Positions 24,016-36,598 of a stretch of 64,000 nt of DNA are shown one piece after another. The stretch covers positions 124,001-188,000 of the forward strand of contig VICG01000014.1 in NCBI GenBank assembly GCA_008692225.1, given 5' to 3'. The translations under genes and the position numbers were made by a program. The first letter of the stretch is position 1; the number at the start of each line of letters is the position of its first letter. The stretch comes from Monilinia fructicola. Its lineage: Eukaryota > Ascomycota > Leotiomycetes > Helotiales > Sclerotiniaceae. The notes under the pieces are model-generated. The model was given only the letters and a program-made list of their open reading frames with translations, made no database searches and had not been told where the DNA came from.

Positions 24016-26627
24016 CTGCGAAGAGATTGTAAGTCCAATATCTCCATAATCATTTTCTCCCAATCTTCAATTACCTTTGTCGGAAGGTTTTTTTTGCCCA
24101 CGAGACTTATAACTTTATCGCGTCAGACCAGAAAGAGGACTTGTGATGTTACTTTGTATCACCCGATGTATATCTAGCCCTGGAGGTAGATAGAAGGGCA
24201 AACGAAGAGAAAGGCGTTGTCTTGATGCTGGCAACCAATCGGAGATTCTTCAAGACAAAGTCAAAGTGAGAAGGATCAATGGGTGAATGAATGAATGAAT
24301 GAATGGAGGAATGAATGTTGCGAGATGATGAAGGGGGTTGAATTATAAGAAAAGGGATATCAAGGGAGGATGTGAAATCTAAATATCAAACAAATTCACA
24401 TACTCGCACTCAGATTGAAGTACAAATATTATATTGTTATATATGATATATCATGTATCAGATGTGCTCGCTGGTATATATATATGTACATATACATCTA
24501 TATATATATATATATACGTATGCATCTATATATATATATATATATATACGTACCTAGGTATATACATATATATCCAAGTGTATACTGTTGAATAATGGAT
24601 GAGGAGAAATCCTCTTTGGGAAGGAAGAAAAGACTTCGCATCCCCGGCCATCCATACTCATGATTGAAGTAAGCACGAAAATTGAGTACAGTGCTTGTAC
24701 AGAATAAAGTACTTGTATGGGGTTTTTCTGCCAAGAAGATTTTTTTATATTTTTATATTTTTGTGGTTGCTTGCTTGGAGATACCGTAGAATTGTGCAAG
24801 ACGATCTACAAGCTTACAGAGATTTAGGGGACGTGCCAAATTGAGAGATTTTGATTGGTTGATATTTGATTTATGAGTTACCTGATCTGGTTCGAATCTG
24901 GTGAAAGTCTTACACCGCTTTTGAACGTTCAGATAAGCAGCTGAATTTATATTTCTGTCAATGATTTCATTGGTCCGATAACAATTAAGGTTTTCACAAT
25001 ATAAGGTTATCATTGAAGCGACTGTACGGAGGACTGCAGATGTTTTATGCACAGTACTACAGTACAGAGAAGTAGATTTATGAAAATGCAATTGAGTGGC
25101 ACAATCCATTCTTTTAACATGAAACCACTGGTCGCCATCCATCAAGAACTATGATTGGTCGGATCATTTTGACTTTTCTTGAATACGGAGCGTGGAGGAT
25201 ACTTCCGCAGTCAAGCGCTCATTAGTAAGCAATTGGTTAGTGAATGAATGCATCCATGGATTTTGTTTGTATATACTTGTACTCGAGTATAATATTATTA
25301 TAAAGTTCCAATCCAATCAACCTTCCTGTCCACGTATTCAAATAACCAATTGAATTGTTATCCATCGATCTCACTGCAACTTGCAAGTACTTCTTTAATA
25401 AATATATTTTGTATCTTATCATATTATCATGACCTTTTGCCCGAGTACATCACAGTCATACTATACTTTGATCATCATATACCACAGACACACTCCACAG
25501 ACACACTCTATACATCCACAGCAGCACCGCCATGACATCGTTTCAATCTCAAGAATCGGTTAAGCTTGCTCTGTTGTCTATTGTCTATTGTCTATTGTCT
25601 ACGGAGTATTATAACCTACTAGGTATGTAAGCTTATAAGAGGATCCATGGATATGTACATTTGTCATACCGAGTCAATCGTGCAATGGGCCAATGGCTCA
25701 ACATTAGCATTATTAATCTTCCTACCTTGTTCTTCGATGTCCATGCCAGGTGCTCTCAGACACTTATTATTCTGCAAGCGCATGCTCGACGCATACTAAT
25801 TAGTCTCTCGTAAGTTCCCAACTATTATTTATCATGGCGGGTCAACTTCAGATGAAGTCTACAGCTGTGGAACTGGCTGCAGAGCCAAAGCTTTGGTTTG
25901 ATGCGCTACTTGCAGTAACGCATGAGTTACCACCAAGTTACGAAACTGTGGGTGGTTCTTTATTTAGCTGATTGAAGGCTGTTAGTATCATCTAACGTGG
26001 TCCATGCCGCGGAGACAATGTCTGACTTCTTGCATGCGATGAGGAATGTATAGATACTTCATGGATCGAAGTAGCTGCCCTCTTCGGCTGAGGAAACGCG
26101 ATTTTACCCCTCGTTAATTAACTATGACTTGCGATGGTGTCAGAGAAGAACTACCTACTGCAATATTTCTGGACACCGTCATGATATCTCTCATTCAATC
26201 ACGAGAAGGATCTCCTCATCTCGTCTCCAATGGAGGGAGATGTCATTTCAGTATGTGGGGAGAGAATCCAGACGCAACACACTCTGGAAGATCTTCCTAA
26301 TCAGGACCTCGGGAAGTCAAGTTAAAAGCATTTCGGCAGTTTTCAATAGCCAGAATGTTTCATCATGACTCTCGCGTCATCTAACATGGTTAGAAATACC
26401 CCTCAACGAAGCTTCGATCCTTCTTAAATACATGCATGGACTAGCTTCTTCACTCATCATCTCTCATTTCGGACATGCTCACTGTGCCCATCTGTTATCA
26501 TTTCTCAATCCAACTTGCCGATCATGAATATCATCCATCCCGTGTTCAAAACCGGTCGCGATATCTGGGAATATAGTTATTATACTCCCATTTCATTACC
26601 TTGCTTTTTCGCGTCAGCTTATTGATA
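24016..26627. other. Intergenic, gene-poor
   Basis: No gene recognised over about 2.6 kb. Contents include a TA microsatellite (about 24430-24560), GAATGAAT repeats near 24280-24310, and unique sequence in which open frames up to 130 codons (minus, 24753-25145) have no domain. A GTCTATT tandem lies near 25575-25600. Confidence 0.55.
24430..24562. repeat. TA microsatellite with CGTA interruptions
   Basis: Two TATATATATATA tracts separated by ACGTATGCATC-type spacers, followed by an ACCTAGGTATA word. Read directly from the sequence. Confidence 0.85.
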
Positions 26628-28575
26628 TCAGTATTTAAATCTAAAATCAAGTCTCTGATTACCATCCTTCTCTCTCGCTATACTGTCATTTTGGTATATA
26701 GTCTTCTCCTCCTTGGTCATTCGTTCCCAAATTTTCTCCTTTTTCTTGTTCAATATGATCAAATACTGCCTTTGTGCCATAAATGTCACAAGTGACAATG
26801 CGCAAATGGAAATCAAAACTTTATTTCCCTGTTTGTAATATGGAGAATCATATGAGCGATAGATTTGAGAACCGATCAAGGATCCGATCTGAACAATCAC
26901 ATTGTATGTTGCTGCCGTGATTGCGCGCTTCTTGACGTTGAATGTATTTTCAGAAATCCAAGCAGAAACGATTGGGTGAAAGTAAGGATCTGAACCAAAG
27001 TTAGTTCATGGATTTGTGGAGAGCTTGATCAAACACGTACATCCCGATATCAATGTTACCAAAGACCATCTACTCCACTCCTTTCCACCATCAGGAATTG
27101 TCAAAAGTGCCGTCAGTAATGGCAAGATCCAGAATTCTCCGAAAACACAATGGAATGTGCGTTCATCAAAGAAATCACTACTATATGCAAGTACAAGCAT
27201 AGTGGTTATTTGTAAAACCGCGGATGGAATGGTCAACATATTTGAATCGAAGGTAGTGTATCCCAAACGCTTTAATGTGAGTGTGATATATGCTTGCACA
27301 GGTGTTGCAGGAATATATGCTACCAGACCAATAAAATAAAGACCCCACATTGAAGAGTCACTCCATGCTTCACGAATATCTTTGAAAGTGGCTGGTTCTT
27401 TTAATGCTGTAAGTCCCTTTGCTGGATCATCCCGGAGAATTCGCTATTCTTGTCGACGGGGATGCGGTCAGTTGGACGTCAAGCCATACGTTCACCATAA
27501 TTACTTCCTCTCGTTCCGTATACCAAGGCTGTCTGAATATGACTCCAGTAGTTTTTGTCGGAGATTGGGGAAGATATACAATGCTCTAAATCATTCCTTT
27601 AGCCCAAGATAAACGTCGCGACCTGAGCGAGACTTGCGATAGCTCCTATCAAAAAGGTAAATAGCCCTTCGATCAAGAATAAATAAAACCATCCTGGCTT
27701 ACCACCAACTCCCCTCATGGTAAGAATTCCAGCGGCAAGTAGAGCTGAAATGACTCTGGCAATGTTGAGCGTGGACCAGAAACAAGCAAGACGAACGGAA
27801 AGTTCTTTAGACTTGTAAAGATACGTCGCAAAGAGGATAGTTCCAGGAATAAATCCACCTTCACAAAGCCCAATAAGGGCACGAGTGATATAGAAGGATG
27901 TACGATCACGAATCCAAGCTTGAGTCCAGGCTGATATTGAAATTTCAGTGATACCCTCTAGAATGATGTTTTAGATTAAGTCTACTTACAGACAGTACCC
28001 CAAAATATCATCATGGTAGGAAGAATATATTTGAATCCATATCTCTTGGTCAAGAACTGAACAGGGAACTCTGCGACCAAAAAGCACATAACTGTATCGT
28101 GTTTCCCTACCAAATTGTAAGTACACACATCTATATACCCTTCAGACCAAAATTTGGGAGCAGATCTTACATTATTGTAGTCATCGCTAGTGAGTTTCAG
28201 ATCTTTCAAAAAATTGTCTGCCAAAGCATTAGATACATTCCCTCGATCAAGTTGCAAGCCAAAAAAACTCGACGTCCAATCAGTAAAGAAAATACCAGCT
28301 ACATGAGCATCTGGGGGGCTTCATACCATGATACATATCCACACCAATAGATAAAGATCAGTCTTTCGAACCACTTTTCTTTCTTCTACCTCAGTCCATG
28401 TAGCAGCTGGATCATATCGATGACTTCCTTCGTAAGATTCATGTGGAGGAAGTGCGTCAGCTAGACTCTCTCGACCAACATGAGCCACAGATTTTGGTGA
28501 CCCAATATCATAATCAATCTTTTTCGAAGCATGTATGGATTCCTCTATCTCAACAATAGAAAGCAGATGGGCCAA
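26628..28575 (-). CDS. SOA1: MFS transporter of the Tna1/Dal5 family, Soa1 (YIL166C)-like, frame disrupted
   Basis: This clade of anion:cation symporters includes yeast Soa1, which takes up sulfonates and other sulfur oxyanions. Exons run from about 28575-28327 through 28267-28171, 28106-27990, 27930-27623, 27585-27490, 27443-27041 and 26989-26628. Conserved blocks are LQLDRGNVSNALADNFLKDL, VAEFPVQFLTKRYGFKYILP, TRALIGLCEGGFIPGTILFAT, NIARVISALLAAGI, ALIGPVQAYITLTLKRLG-like sequence, and the C-terminus ending RLDFRFKY. Two breaks are seen: a T7 run at 28261-28267 (six would keep frame after the GAG acceptor) and a missing base near 28088 inside the LVAEF helix. No in-frame ATG precedes the acidic N-terminus, so the start is unknown or in an upstream exon, and the 27622-27586 intron is unusually short. 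It is divergently arranged with a Jlp1-type dioxygenase. Confidence 0.75.
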
Positions 28576-29138
28576 TCAAGTGTCTCAAACGTCAAATTAA
28601 ACTTTAAGATTAATCACTCCGTCCAACCGATGATAATGCGATAAATAAAAGTATCCATTATCCACCTACTCTGTACGTATTAAACAATTCCGTTGCCAAG
28701 GCATCGGATAAGCTAAATCCACTCAGATCTCACGAGTCACAACCTTACGGACGTTGCAACAACGGTGAGCTTCAGTCATAAATTCTCATCTCACGACGGA
28801 AACAGCTTCCAGATACAGTATAAACTCCAGATCCGCGATTTCCTCCCACTTTGGGCAAAAATCGATGATGACATATCACGCAATGGAAACGTTGACCAGG
28901 GTGTTAACGAGTTGCGGGGTTTTGACCAACAGGAAGGTAAGACGTGAAGGCATTTGGATTATCCATATCTCGGGACCTTTTTGATAGATAGATTGAAACT
29001 ATCGCGCGTGTTGATGCGAACTTCTTGCATTTACTGTTTCCTGTTTCCTGTTTACTCATTGTATATATATAATATATGTATTTTGGCCTTTTGGAAAATT
29101 GTTCTTAGAAAAGCCAGGGCAAGTTCTCAAAATCCATC
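28576..29138. promoter_or_regulatory. Shared intergenic region of the sulfonate transporter/dioxygenase pair
   Basis: The 560 bases between the divergent genes presumably hold both promoters. At 28865-28874 an ATGATGACAT word differs by one base from ATGRYRYCAT, the site of the bZIP sulfur regulator Cys3/MetR in filamentous ascomycetes. The match is imperfect and single, so regulation by sulfur limitation is only a suggestion. Confidence 0.35.
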
Positions 29139-30550
29139 ATGCCTTCTGCCGATTTCATCAATGTTACCACAAAACCAATTCTGGAAAATGAAGATGAGAT
29201 AGCTCGGACAAGATGTACTCAACCTTTGGTAAATAACGGGGTATTGGATGTATATGGATATTCAGATCTGACACCAGTAATTGGAAGAGTATTCGATGAA
29301 AGTGTTCAATTGAAAGACTTTCTTTCAGAAAATAACCCACAAGCACTATTCAATGATTTGGCATTAACCAGTATGTTGTAACTGCAATCATATTGTCGGA
29401 GTGGTTGATGTTGATGAGAGGAATTAGTCTCCGATCGTGGTGTTGTTTTCTTTAGGAATCAAGACATTACTCCCGAACAAATGAAAGCGGTTATTGAACG
29501 TATATCAAAAGCAGCTGGTTCTGTATGTTTTCCTCATCTTTCATATACAATCCAACTTCACTCCCTCTCCAAACGCTCTCAAAATCAGATTTCCCCCAAA
29601 TCTAACATCGCATGCCCTGATCCAGCCCGAATCCTCAACGCTCCATATCCATCCACTCACCGAAAAATCCTCCGAACTAGGTGACCAGATCTCCGTCATC
29701 TCTTCCGCAAAGCAAGCCAAAGGTGGTGGACTAACCCATCAATTATCCGATGTATCTCGATTCGCTAGTACTGGTTGGCACGCCGACATCACATTCGAAC
29801 GCGTGCCTTCCGATTATGCCATGTTAAAGATCCATACTCTACCTGAAACGGGCGGCGACACACTTTGGGCGTCTGGAAATGAAATTTACGAAAGATTGAG
29901 TCCGAAAATGAAGGAGATGCTCGAGGGATTGACGGCAACACATGATGCGAGTTTTTTCCATGATGAGGCGAGGAGGTTGGGGCAAGATATCAGGCAAGAT
30001 ATGAGAGGCAGTCCGTTGAATATTGGAGGGGAACTGAGTGCTGTTCATCCGGTTGTGAGGACAAATCGTATGTCATCACATTGTTTTACCTCTTCCCCGT
30101 TCCTAATTCTATCTTCCCCACGGACGCTCTCTGTCTCATTTCTCGGCTAACATCTCATAGCTGTCACGGGAAAGAAATCCCTTTTCATAAATCAAGGATT
30201 CACAAAACGTCTCCATCCTCTCACGAAAGATGAATCGGATCTTTTACTTCCGTGGTTGAAGAATTTGGTGCCGTTGAATCATGATGCCCAGGTTAGGTGG
30301 AAGTGGAGTAGGAATGATGTGGCGATTTGGGATAATAGGAGTAATTGGCATTGTGCTACTTATGATTAGTGAGTTTTTCGTTCTTTGAGTTTGTGGGAGG
30401 TATACGCAATTTGAGGATTACAATGAGAGGAAAGACGGTGTTGGTGCTGCAAGATGGTTTTGAATGGATGTTGGCTGACAGATTACGATTAGTGCGGAAG
30501 CAAGAGCAGGTGATAGGGTTTGTAGTTTGGGAGAAAAGCCTTTCTTGTGA
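29139..30550 (+). CDS. JLP1: 2-oxoglutarate/Fe(II) sulfonate (taurine-type) dioxygenase, TauD/Jlp1 family
   Basis: Enzymes of this family oxidise sulfonates such as taurine or isethionate to release sulfite, letting the fungus use them as sulfur sources. Five exons (29139-29370, 29428-29522, 29626-30067, 30161-30368, 30493-30550) give 344 residues. The iron-binding His-x-Asp is in STGWHADITFE, followed by the GGDTLWAS turn. The distal His is in NRSNWHCATYDYAEA, across the last intron, and an Arg of the RAGDRV segment is placed to bind 2-oxoglutarate. Reading into the last intron would stop right after the distal His at TYD, so the spliced end is preferred. The frame is intact. It sits head-to-head with the Soa1-like transporter, which supports a role in sulfonate assimilation. 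Confidence 0.9.
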
Positions 30551-32747
30551 GGAGTTCGGAACGGGGACCGAGACGGAAATGCAGAGCTGAAGCATGGTGC
30601 CTATCAAAAGATACAAATTAGAAACGAGACCATGACTTGATGCATTCGCTCATCTTTTTTACTCTGGGCAGTTCCCTGATCAACATTTCGGACCTGATCT
30701 TTCAGAGTGGCCCAATAGCTAAGTGTCTAGCAAATCACACTAGCGAAAGTAGAAACCCCTTTTGCTACCTAGTACGTTTAGATACTACGCCCATTTCACA
30801 ATTCCTTCCCCCTCCATTTCAATGAAACCCAACCACCCTGATTCAAAGTCCTCACCTCATTCCCTTTCCATATCTCAAAATAAAGTCGTCCTATAACCCT
30901 ATTTCTCTAGAGCCATGTAAAACAGCTTTCCTTGAGGCGTAGATGGTATTGAATTGAATCATTACCGTGAAGTTTTCCTGCCGACACTTCCGCCAATCTC
31001 ACAGAATTGTCAAAGTCGTCCGTCCATCTCATCTGTCGTTAATTCCTTTCCTGTGGCTCTCTCGTGCGCGGGTGTGAAATTGCTGCTGATTTCTTGTTAT
31101 ACGCATGTTATTTGTATTTTTTCATGCGAAAATATCCGCTTAGTAGTGGATGCTAGATGCCATTAATTATGAAGTCAAAGGCTGAGTTACACCTGCCGTT
31201 CAAGAGAATCGTTATCTGCTGCTGCTAGTGGGAGTTCTCTCGGTGGCATGTTTGTATGTGAGTATAATAAACTTGACTGACTTTCTTCTTCTCATCAAAA
31301 GCGTGTCGCAACTGGACAATTTTCCCTCGTTCCAGACGGGTGAACATTCAGTATGGCATGCATCTATGCGTACAGACCAACAGAAAATCAACGTCTCACT
31401 TCCCACGAGAGAACAAAATCCACCTCTTGGTTAACTAAGAATGATCATGGCCGTCCCTTAAAGACAACCGTCACTCCCACTGTTTCATTAATCTCTTGCC
31501 CCCACGTAGATATCCTCCTCACGTCTCATCGACCACGACCATGATCCCAAACTTGCAGCATATGTTACACATCACCCACCCTGTACTTCCTCATTGCAAT
31601 GGCGTTTCCTTCCATTGAGATCTCGAATACTATCCATCTATAACTCTCATATTTTCTCCCCAATCCTGAAATTCAAGTTATGCTGAAGACTACAGGATAA
31701 GTCTCGTGTTGGTACATATATATATTAACACATGCTGCGGTGTCATTATTTGTATAGGAGGTAGAGTCAAAACATAGATGATTTCGACGCTTTTTGCAAT
31801 CTCACTCTGTTCATTCCTCTCTACAACTATCCATAGAATTATCATAGGACCGTGTCAAGTCAGCGCGCGATGAGTGCTTTTTGAGCTACCAATCTGAATG
31901 GACTAATCTGGCGATGAGTTTCTGATACCGGTAGTGTGAATACAATGAGTGCTATGATATCCACTTTATATAGTCCCCTTGGGCGAATAGTGGACTGTTA
32001 CCCAGTCCTTGTTCCTCTGCGCATTCTAGAATGATAGCATCATGATTGATGAGCCCGATTGTGACGCCGACTTTATTCCCACAGTCGTTGAGGATCTTGG
32101 ACTTCTTTCTTCCCGTCTGTGCTTGCGTCCTAGGCTCCTAGCGGAGCATTTTTTTATCCCACCTCTCATGCATGCACTCCCATGCTGTAGGATTATATAA
32201 ATCGCTCTGGTACCAACTCGTCATCCATCCTCCGGAATTAGAACTACATTCTGGATACAGACGACTCAATCACATTTCCTCCTTTTCCTTTGATATTAAA
32301 TGTGCACAACTAGCTATACCTATCAGGACATCCAGACTCTGATCAAAATCTGCAAATCGCAGAGTCGTTATCAGAGTCGCAGTATCTAACTGCATTAATG
32401 CTAGAGCTGCAACTCTTTAGACTATGCCAAAGGTTTGGAAATCGGGAGATATCTTGGTTGGGTTTGGGAGGCGGTGGTGGGGTGTGAGGCGTGGATGGTG
32501 TATGTATTTGTATATGTATCTGTATGTAGCAGGCAGAAATAAGGAATAGCAGAGTTCTTATGTTTGGGGTCAAGATATTGATGATGTTAGAGGTATTCAA
32601 AGTATGAGAATCTTACTTTGTCTGCACAAGATTAGCTGATTCGCGTCATTACTTCTCCCGCGTATATTTACTTGTACAAGCCTTGTATCCCGGTATATCA
32701 AATTATCCCCATCCTTCATTTTCCAATCACAAACATCGACATGACCT
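30551..32747. other. Intergenic, no supported gene
   Basis: About 2.2 kb of unique, moderately AT-rich sequence. Short open frames on both strands lack domains or splice structure. Confidence 0.6.
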
Positions 32748-34108
32748 CTATTCCAACTCTGTAATCCCTTCCCTAAACTTCCCCCCTTTAACGTATCTCC
32801 ACCCCTCCCTTTGCCCCTCCGTCGTCACTAAACTCCCACTCCCACTCTTCTCCCTCTCCCTCCCCCCAATCTCCACCGGTGCCGCAATATCGCTCGGACT
32901 CTGCGGCGTAACCGGCACACCCCTCTCACTTCCAAATCCCGGGCTCGTCGCCGCACTCGTATCGCCAGTAAAACGGGCCCGTTGGAGCCGTCGCACCAAA
33001 ATAATCCGAACCATGTCTATCACCCTGCACGGGCCTACTCCCTTTACTCCCAGATTTCGAAGGTGCAGCATGCGATGCAGAGATGTGGGACATGGCGGCG
33101 GGAATATCAGCATCGGGGCGCGAGGAAGATTTCGACGAGAGAGCGCGTCGCCGATGGATCGTAAAGAAGAATATGCAGCTTCCTAGACCTGCGAGCGCGA
33201 CGATGGACACGCCAACGCCGATTCCTGCTTTTGCGCCCGTTGATAAGCCGGGGCTTGCCGAGGAGGAATTCGAGGAGCCCGTCGCCATTATCCCATTATT
33301 TCCTGTGCGGATGGCTGATGATACGCCGGTGGTAGCGGCGCAATAATTCGTTCCGCTGAGGACTGTGCAGCCGAGTCCTACGTCGCAGCAGCCGCCTCCT
33401 AGGGAACTGGCGCATGAGATCTGGTTTGTAGTGCAGCCTGAAGGGATGATGGAGACGAGAGCCGTGGTCGATGAACTTGACACTGTGATTGCGCAGGCAC
33501 TGGATCCGTCCGAAGAGACGCATTGCGCGTTGTAATTGCAACATCCTCCTCCTAGAGAGCTGGCGCATCTGTAGAGAGAGACGGAGGGGCATGCGCGAGG
33601 ACAACATGTCGATGTGGTGGTTGCGGTGGAAGATATGGTGGTGGTTTTGTTGCAGAGGTAGGCATCGGATGAGCATGGTGTGTCGCAGTTACTTCCAATG
33701 GCGCAACATTGAGGGGCCTTTGGATGGGGATATTATGCAATATTCAGAATTTGGACAACAAATTCCCGTTGCATTTATATCGAGACCTTTGACCCAGCAT
33801 TGAAAATTAGTAACTGTTTCTGTTCAGAGTACTCTACATGAGGGCATGAATTCAAGGAAAGATTGTAAAGCTGATATACAGAAATGGGAATAGTTACAAG
33901 AATGATAACCACTATCACAACCCCCGCCATCCCTCTCCAACAACCTGCCTTCTCCCAATCCCAAGTAATACCTCGGACTCAATCCAATCTCTTCATTCCC
34001 CATTCCAATCGCTCCATATTGACCTCGTACCACATCACCGAAACTTAATCCTAAAAGAATCAACAGCCGCAACTGTGACCACGAAAATAGAGATATCGAC
34101 ATCGGCAT
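32748..34108 (-). CDS. Secreted/cell-surface cysteine-rich single-pass membrane protein, frame disrupted
   Basis: An ATG at 34108 starts a clear signal peptide (MPMSISLFSWSQLRLLILLG...). A 33897-33814 intron follows the YHS codons. The ectodomain has repeated CC modules: GICCPNSEYC, PQCCAIGSNCDTPC and two copies of RCASSLGGGCC-type sequence, as in a common fungal family of cell-wall sensor-like proteins. A Ser/Thr-rich stalk leads to one membrane helix (AGIGVGVSIVALAGLGSCIFFF), then a basic stop-transfer and a cytosolic tail. Two shifts interrupt the frame: a four-G run at 33713-33716 between SPSK and PQCC, and a four-A run at 32970-32973 between GPF and TGDTSAATSPGFGSE. The family tail with DIAAPVEI lies beyond the second one, so the real stop is at 32748 rather than 32926. 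Likely a plasma-membrane protein facing the wall; function unknown. Confidence 0.72.
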
Positions 34109-35651
34109 CTCGAAGTATTCAGATCTCTGTGTCGCGAAATATTTCACATGGGACAATCCATGCTTCATATATGTACACAATCTATATATGTAGCATAGAA
34201 CCAGAACTCTGCACCGGAAAGAACGAATAAGGCTCCGCACACTCGTGGTAGATACTGCAGGAAGTAGTACCCGCGACCGATGACCCGCGCGAAAATCACA
34301 GAGAAAAAATGGGAATGCGAGACCACAAGCAGGAAGCCGAAGACAAAGGTCGCAGTGGCAGGGAACCGCGAAAAAGCTGTCAAAAGGAGCTGCGTTCAAT
34401 TGCGCATCAAAATCATTGGACCTCGCATTGTAGGCCCTATCGTAAATTTGGTACAGCTGAGGTCAGCTGTAAGCCGTGTATATCACTTGATATGATTGGA
34501 TTACTTGATAGCCGGGGTGTAAGCAGCTTGCTTGTACTGTACTCTGTATGCTTGAATCGACTGTTGAATGCCTGTTGCATGCTCGCCTGCTTGAATGACA
34601 GATCGGAGCTGGGGTCTACATGATTTGTCCAAGGAGATATTCCCTTGCACATGCAAGCGTTAAAACGACAGACATCCTTGAGGTTCACACTGTAAATGAT
34701 GGAATAGAATGGAGGGGTGATTGAAGAAAAGGAAGAAAGATTGGGTGATGCGATAATTTATATACCAATCCATCCGGATCCGTGGTATTGCAGAAGACCG
34801 AGTAGTCCATAACTTACAATGAAGCTTTCCCGATTGGTTTCCCCGGTGATTGCATATTTGCCTATTCTACCACTAGGTATCAAAAGTTACGCTTCTTACC
34901 TACCCACTTGGTATCATCCAATGCCACTTCCTCCACCGAGTATAATAAAGCTGCGAACTCGACGATGAAGATGACGCTTACGCAGCAAAGAAGACGGAAT
35001 GAAATTAAACAGGCAGACGAAAGTCGAAGGAATGCTGTACTTTGCCGGGTCTCCACGATACCGTATGCAGGTAAATACCCATTCACATTGAACCTGTATT
35101 GGTGTCAATAAGTACAATGTCACTGTGCTGTGCCTTTCCCCACTATCCTCCCTGTATCGACTGTTGATTCGCAATTATTACTACATGTTGTCGGGTCCGA
35201 AATGAGGAGGTAGATGGATAATGTAATGAGTGCATATGTACCTAGTATGCACATCATTCTCAAGTCAGCGGATAGGATTGCCGGAAGAACCTATGCAAAT
35301 TCGGACAGATGTACAGGTATCATGCATGTATTAAAGTATCGATTTTTATTATTGATGTACTAACCATTGATGGATGATGCATTATGAACATGAACATACA
35401 AAATAACTCCCATCGTCTCATCCAAACCCTGAACTACTGGTATCGAGATCCATACCATAGACCTCATCAATTGATTTTCCTGAAAGAAAATCCAATCCAA
35501 AATGGAACACCTTCAACGCCTCAATCTCGAATCAGAAACTCCCATTAATGCGTGACATACCGAAATGTATGAGAAGGAAACCTTGATGCATGCTTTCAAC
35601 AATTCAACCCCCTTCACAATCCCTCGTTTAAAAATTCACATATTTCGTCAA
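34109..35651. other. Intergenic, no supported gene
   Basis: About 1.5 kb between two minus-strand genes, so it includes the promoter of the cysteine-rich protein and the 3' region of the Cdc14 gene. No domains or repeats of note. Confidence 0.6.
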
Positions 35652-36598
35652 TCAATTACCGACCGTTCCTCCAAATGGATGACTCTCCCGGAGATCTGCC
35701 ACCAAATCATCAACATTATGAAGATACCTGCCCAAAAGTTCTTGTTTCTCTTCCAAAGTTTTTGTATGTTCACTCTCACTCTGTGCTCTTCTTCTTCCTC
35801 CTGCCTCTTCTCGACTATTGATTGCACCAGGAGCCTTGCTTGGACTGCGCTGTAATAATGCCAAGGAGTTTGCTGATGCCGTTGATGGTGTCTCTGGCAT
35901 GAGGTAGAAGTATAGAAATTCCACCAGCTTAAGCTTTACTTCGCGACTCGTTTCTCGAGATTTGAATATTGAAGTTATAGTCAAAAGACCATCGAGAGTT
36001 TCGAATGTGCGAGTATTCTTCGGTGTATCAATAAGTGAGCAAACGAGAGTGAGAAGGGTTGCAGATTGAATGGAAGGACAATTGACTGGTTCGAGCAGGT
36101 CCAGAAGATGCTGTGTAAAAAGTCAGTATCATGAACACAACTCACAATTTCTGGGGGAAACATGTGAATATGATAGGTACATACATTCATGTATAATTCT
36201 CTAGAAAACAAACTCCTAGACGGAGGATGCAATAGAAGAACACCTTGTATCAATTCCAAAGTTTGAATTATCAACATATCACTTTGCCCATCATTACTCT
36301 TTCCCATCAATCTATCCAAACATGTAACCAATCGCATAGCAACATTCCATTCGAATCCCTCTTGTAGCCTGAAGAACTCTCGAAATGCAGCATCATTAGG
36401 TAATTCATTGAGAGCTTTTCGTGGAGCTGGTTCTTTTCCATGATCGATAACTGAACGGCGCTTATCAACATTGGATTTTGAAGAATTGGATAAACATATT
36501 TGTGCTAATAGTCCTTCAACTTGTCGGAGACCTTTTCGAATCTTTGAAGCATCATAAGATGAAAGATTATCGAAAGATAATGAAAGTAAAGCTTCCAT
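35652..36598 (-). CDS. cdc14: Cdc14-type septation initiation network protein (Sid1 partner)
   Basis: This matches the fungal protein named Cdc14 in fission yeast, a partner of the Sid1 kinase in the septation initiation network; it is not the Cdc14 phosphatase. Exon 1 is 36598-36185 and exon 2 is 36110-35652, giving 290 residues. Conserved helical segments include KIRKGLRQVEGLLAQICL, AFREFFRLQEGFEWNVAMRL, LELIQGVLLLHPPSRSLF, HLLDLLEP at the junction, and KLVEFLYFYLMPET. The C-terminal tail has a KTLEEKQELLGRYLHNVDDLV coil. The intron has GTATGT and ACACAG ends. The frame is intact. Assignment rests on recalled family sequence. Confidence 0.88.

Noticed and set aside
24889..24905. GGTTCGAATCT word resembling a tRNA T-loop
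   Set aside because: The flanking bases do not pair into a T stem and no acceptor or anticodon arms are visible.
24753..25145. 130-codon minus-strand open frame
   Set aside because: No recognisable family or typical start context; likely chance in AT-rich DNA.
30369..30590. 73-codon open frame at the end of the dioxygenase gene
   Set aside because: Most of it is the last intron (30369-30492); the spliced exon gives the conserved C-terminus in another frame.
32926..33483. Stop at 32926 as the end of the cysteine-rich protein
   Set aside because: The conserved tail lies in the next frame down to 32748, after a four-A tract.
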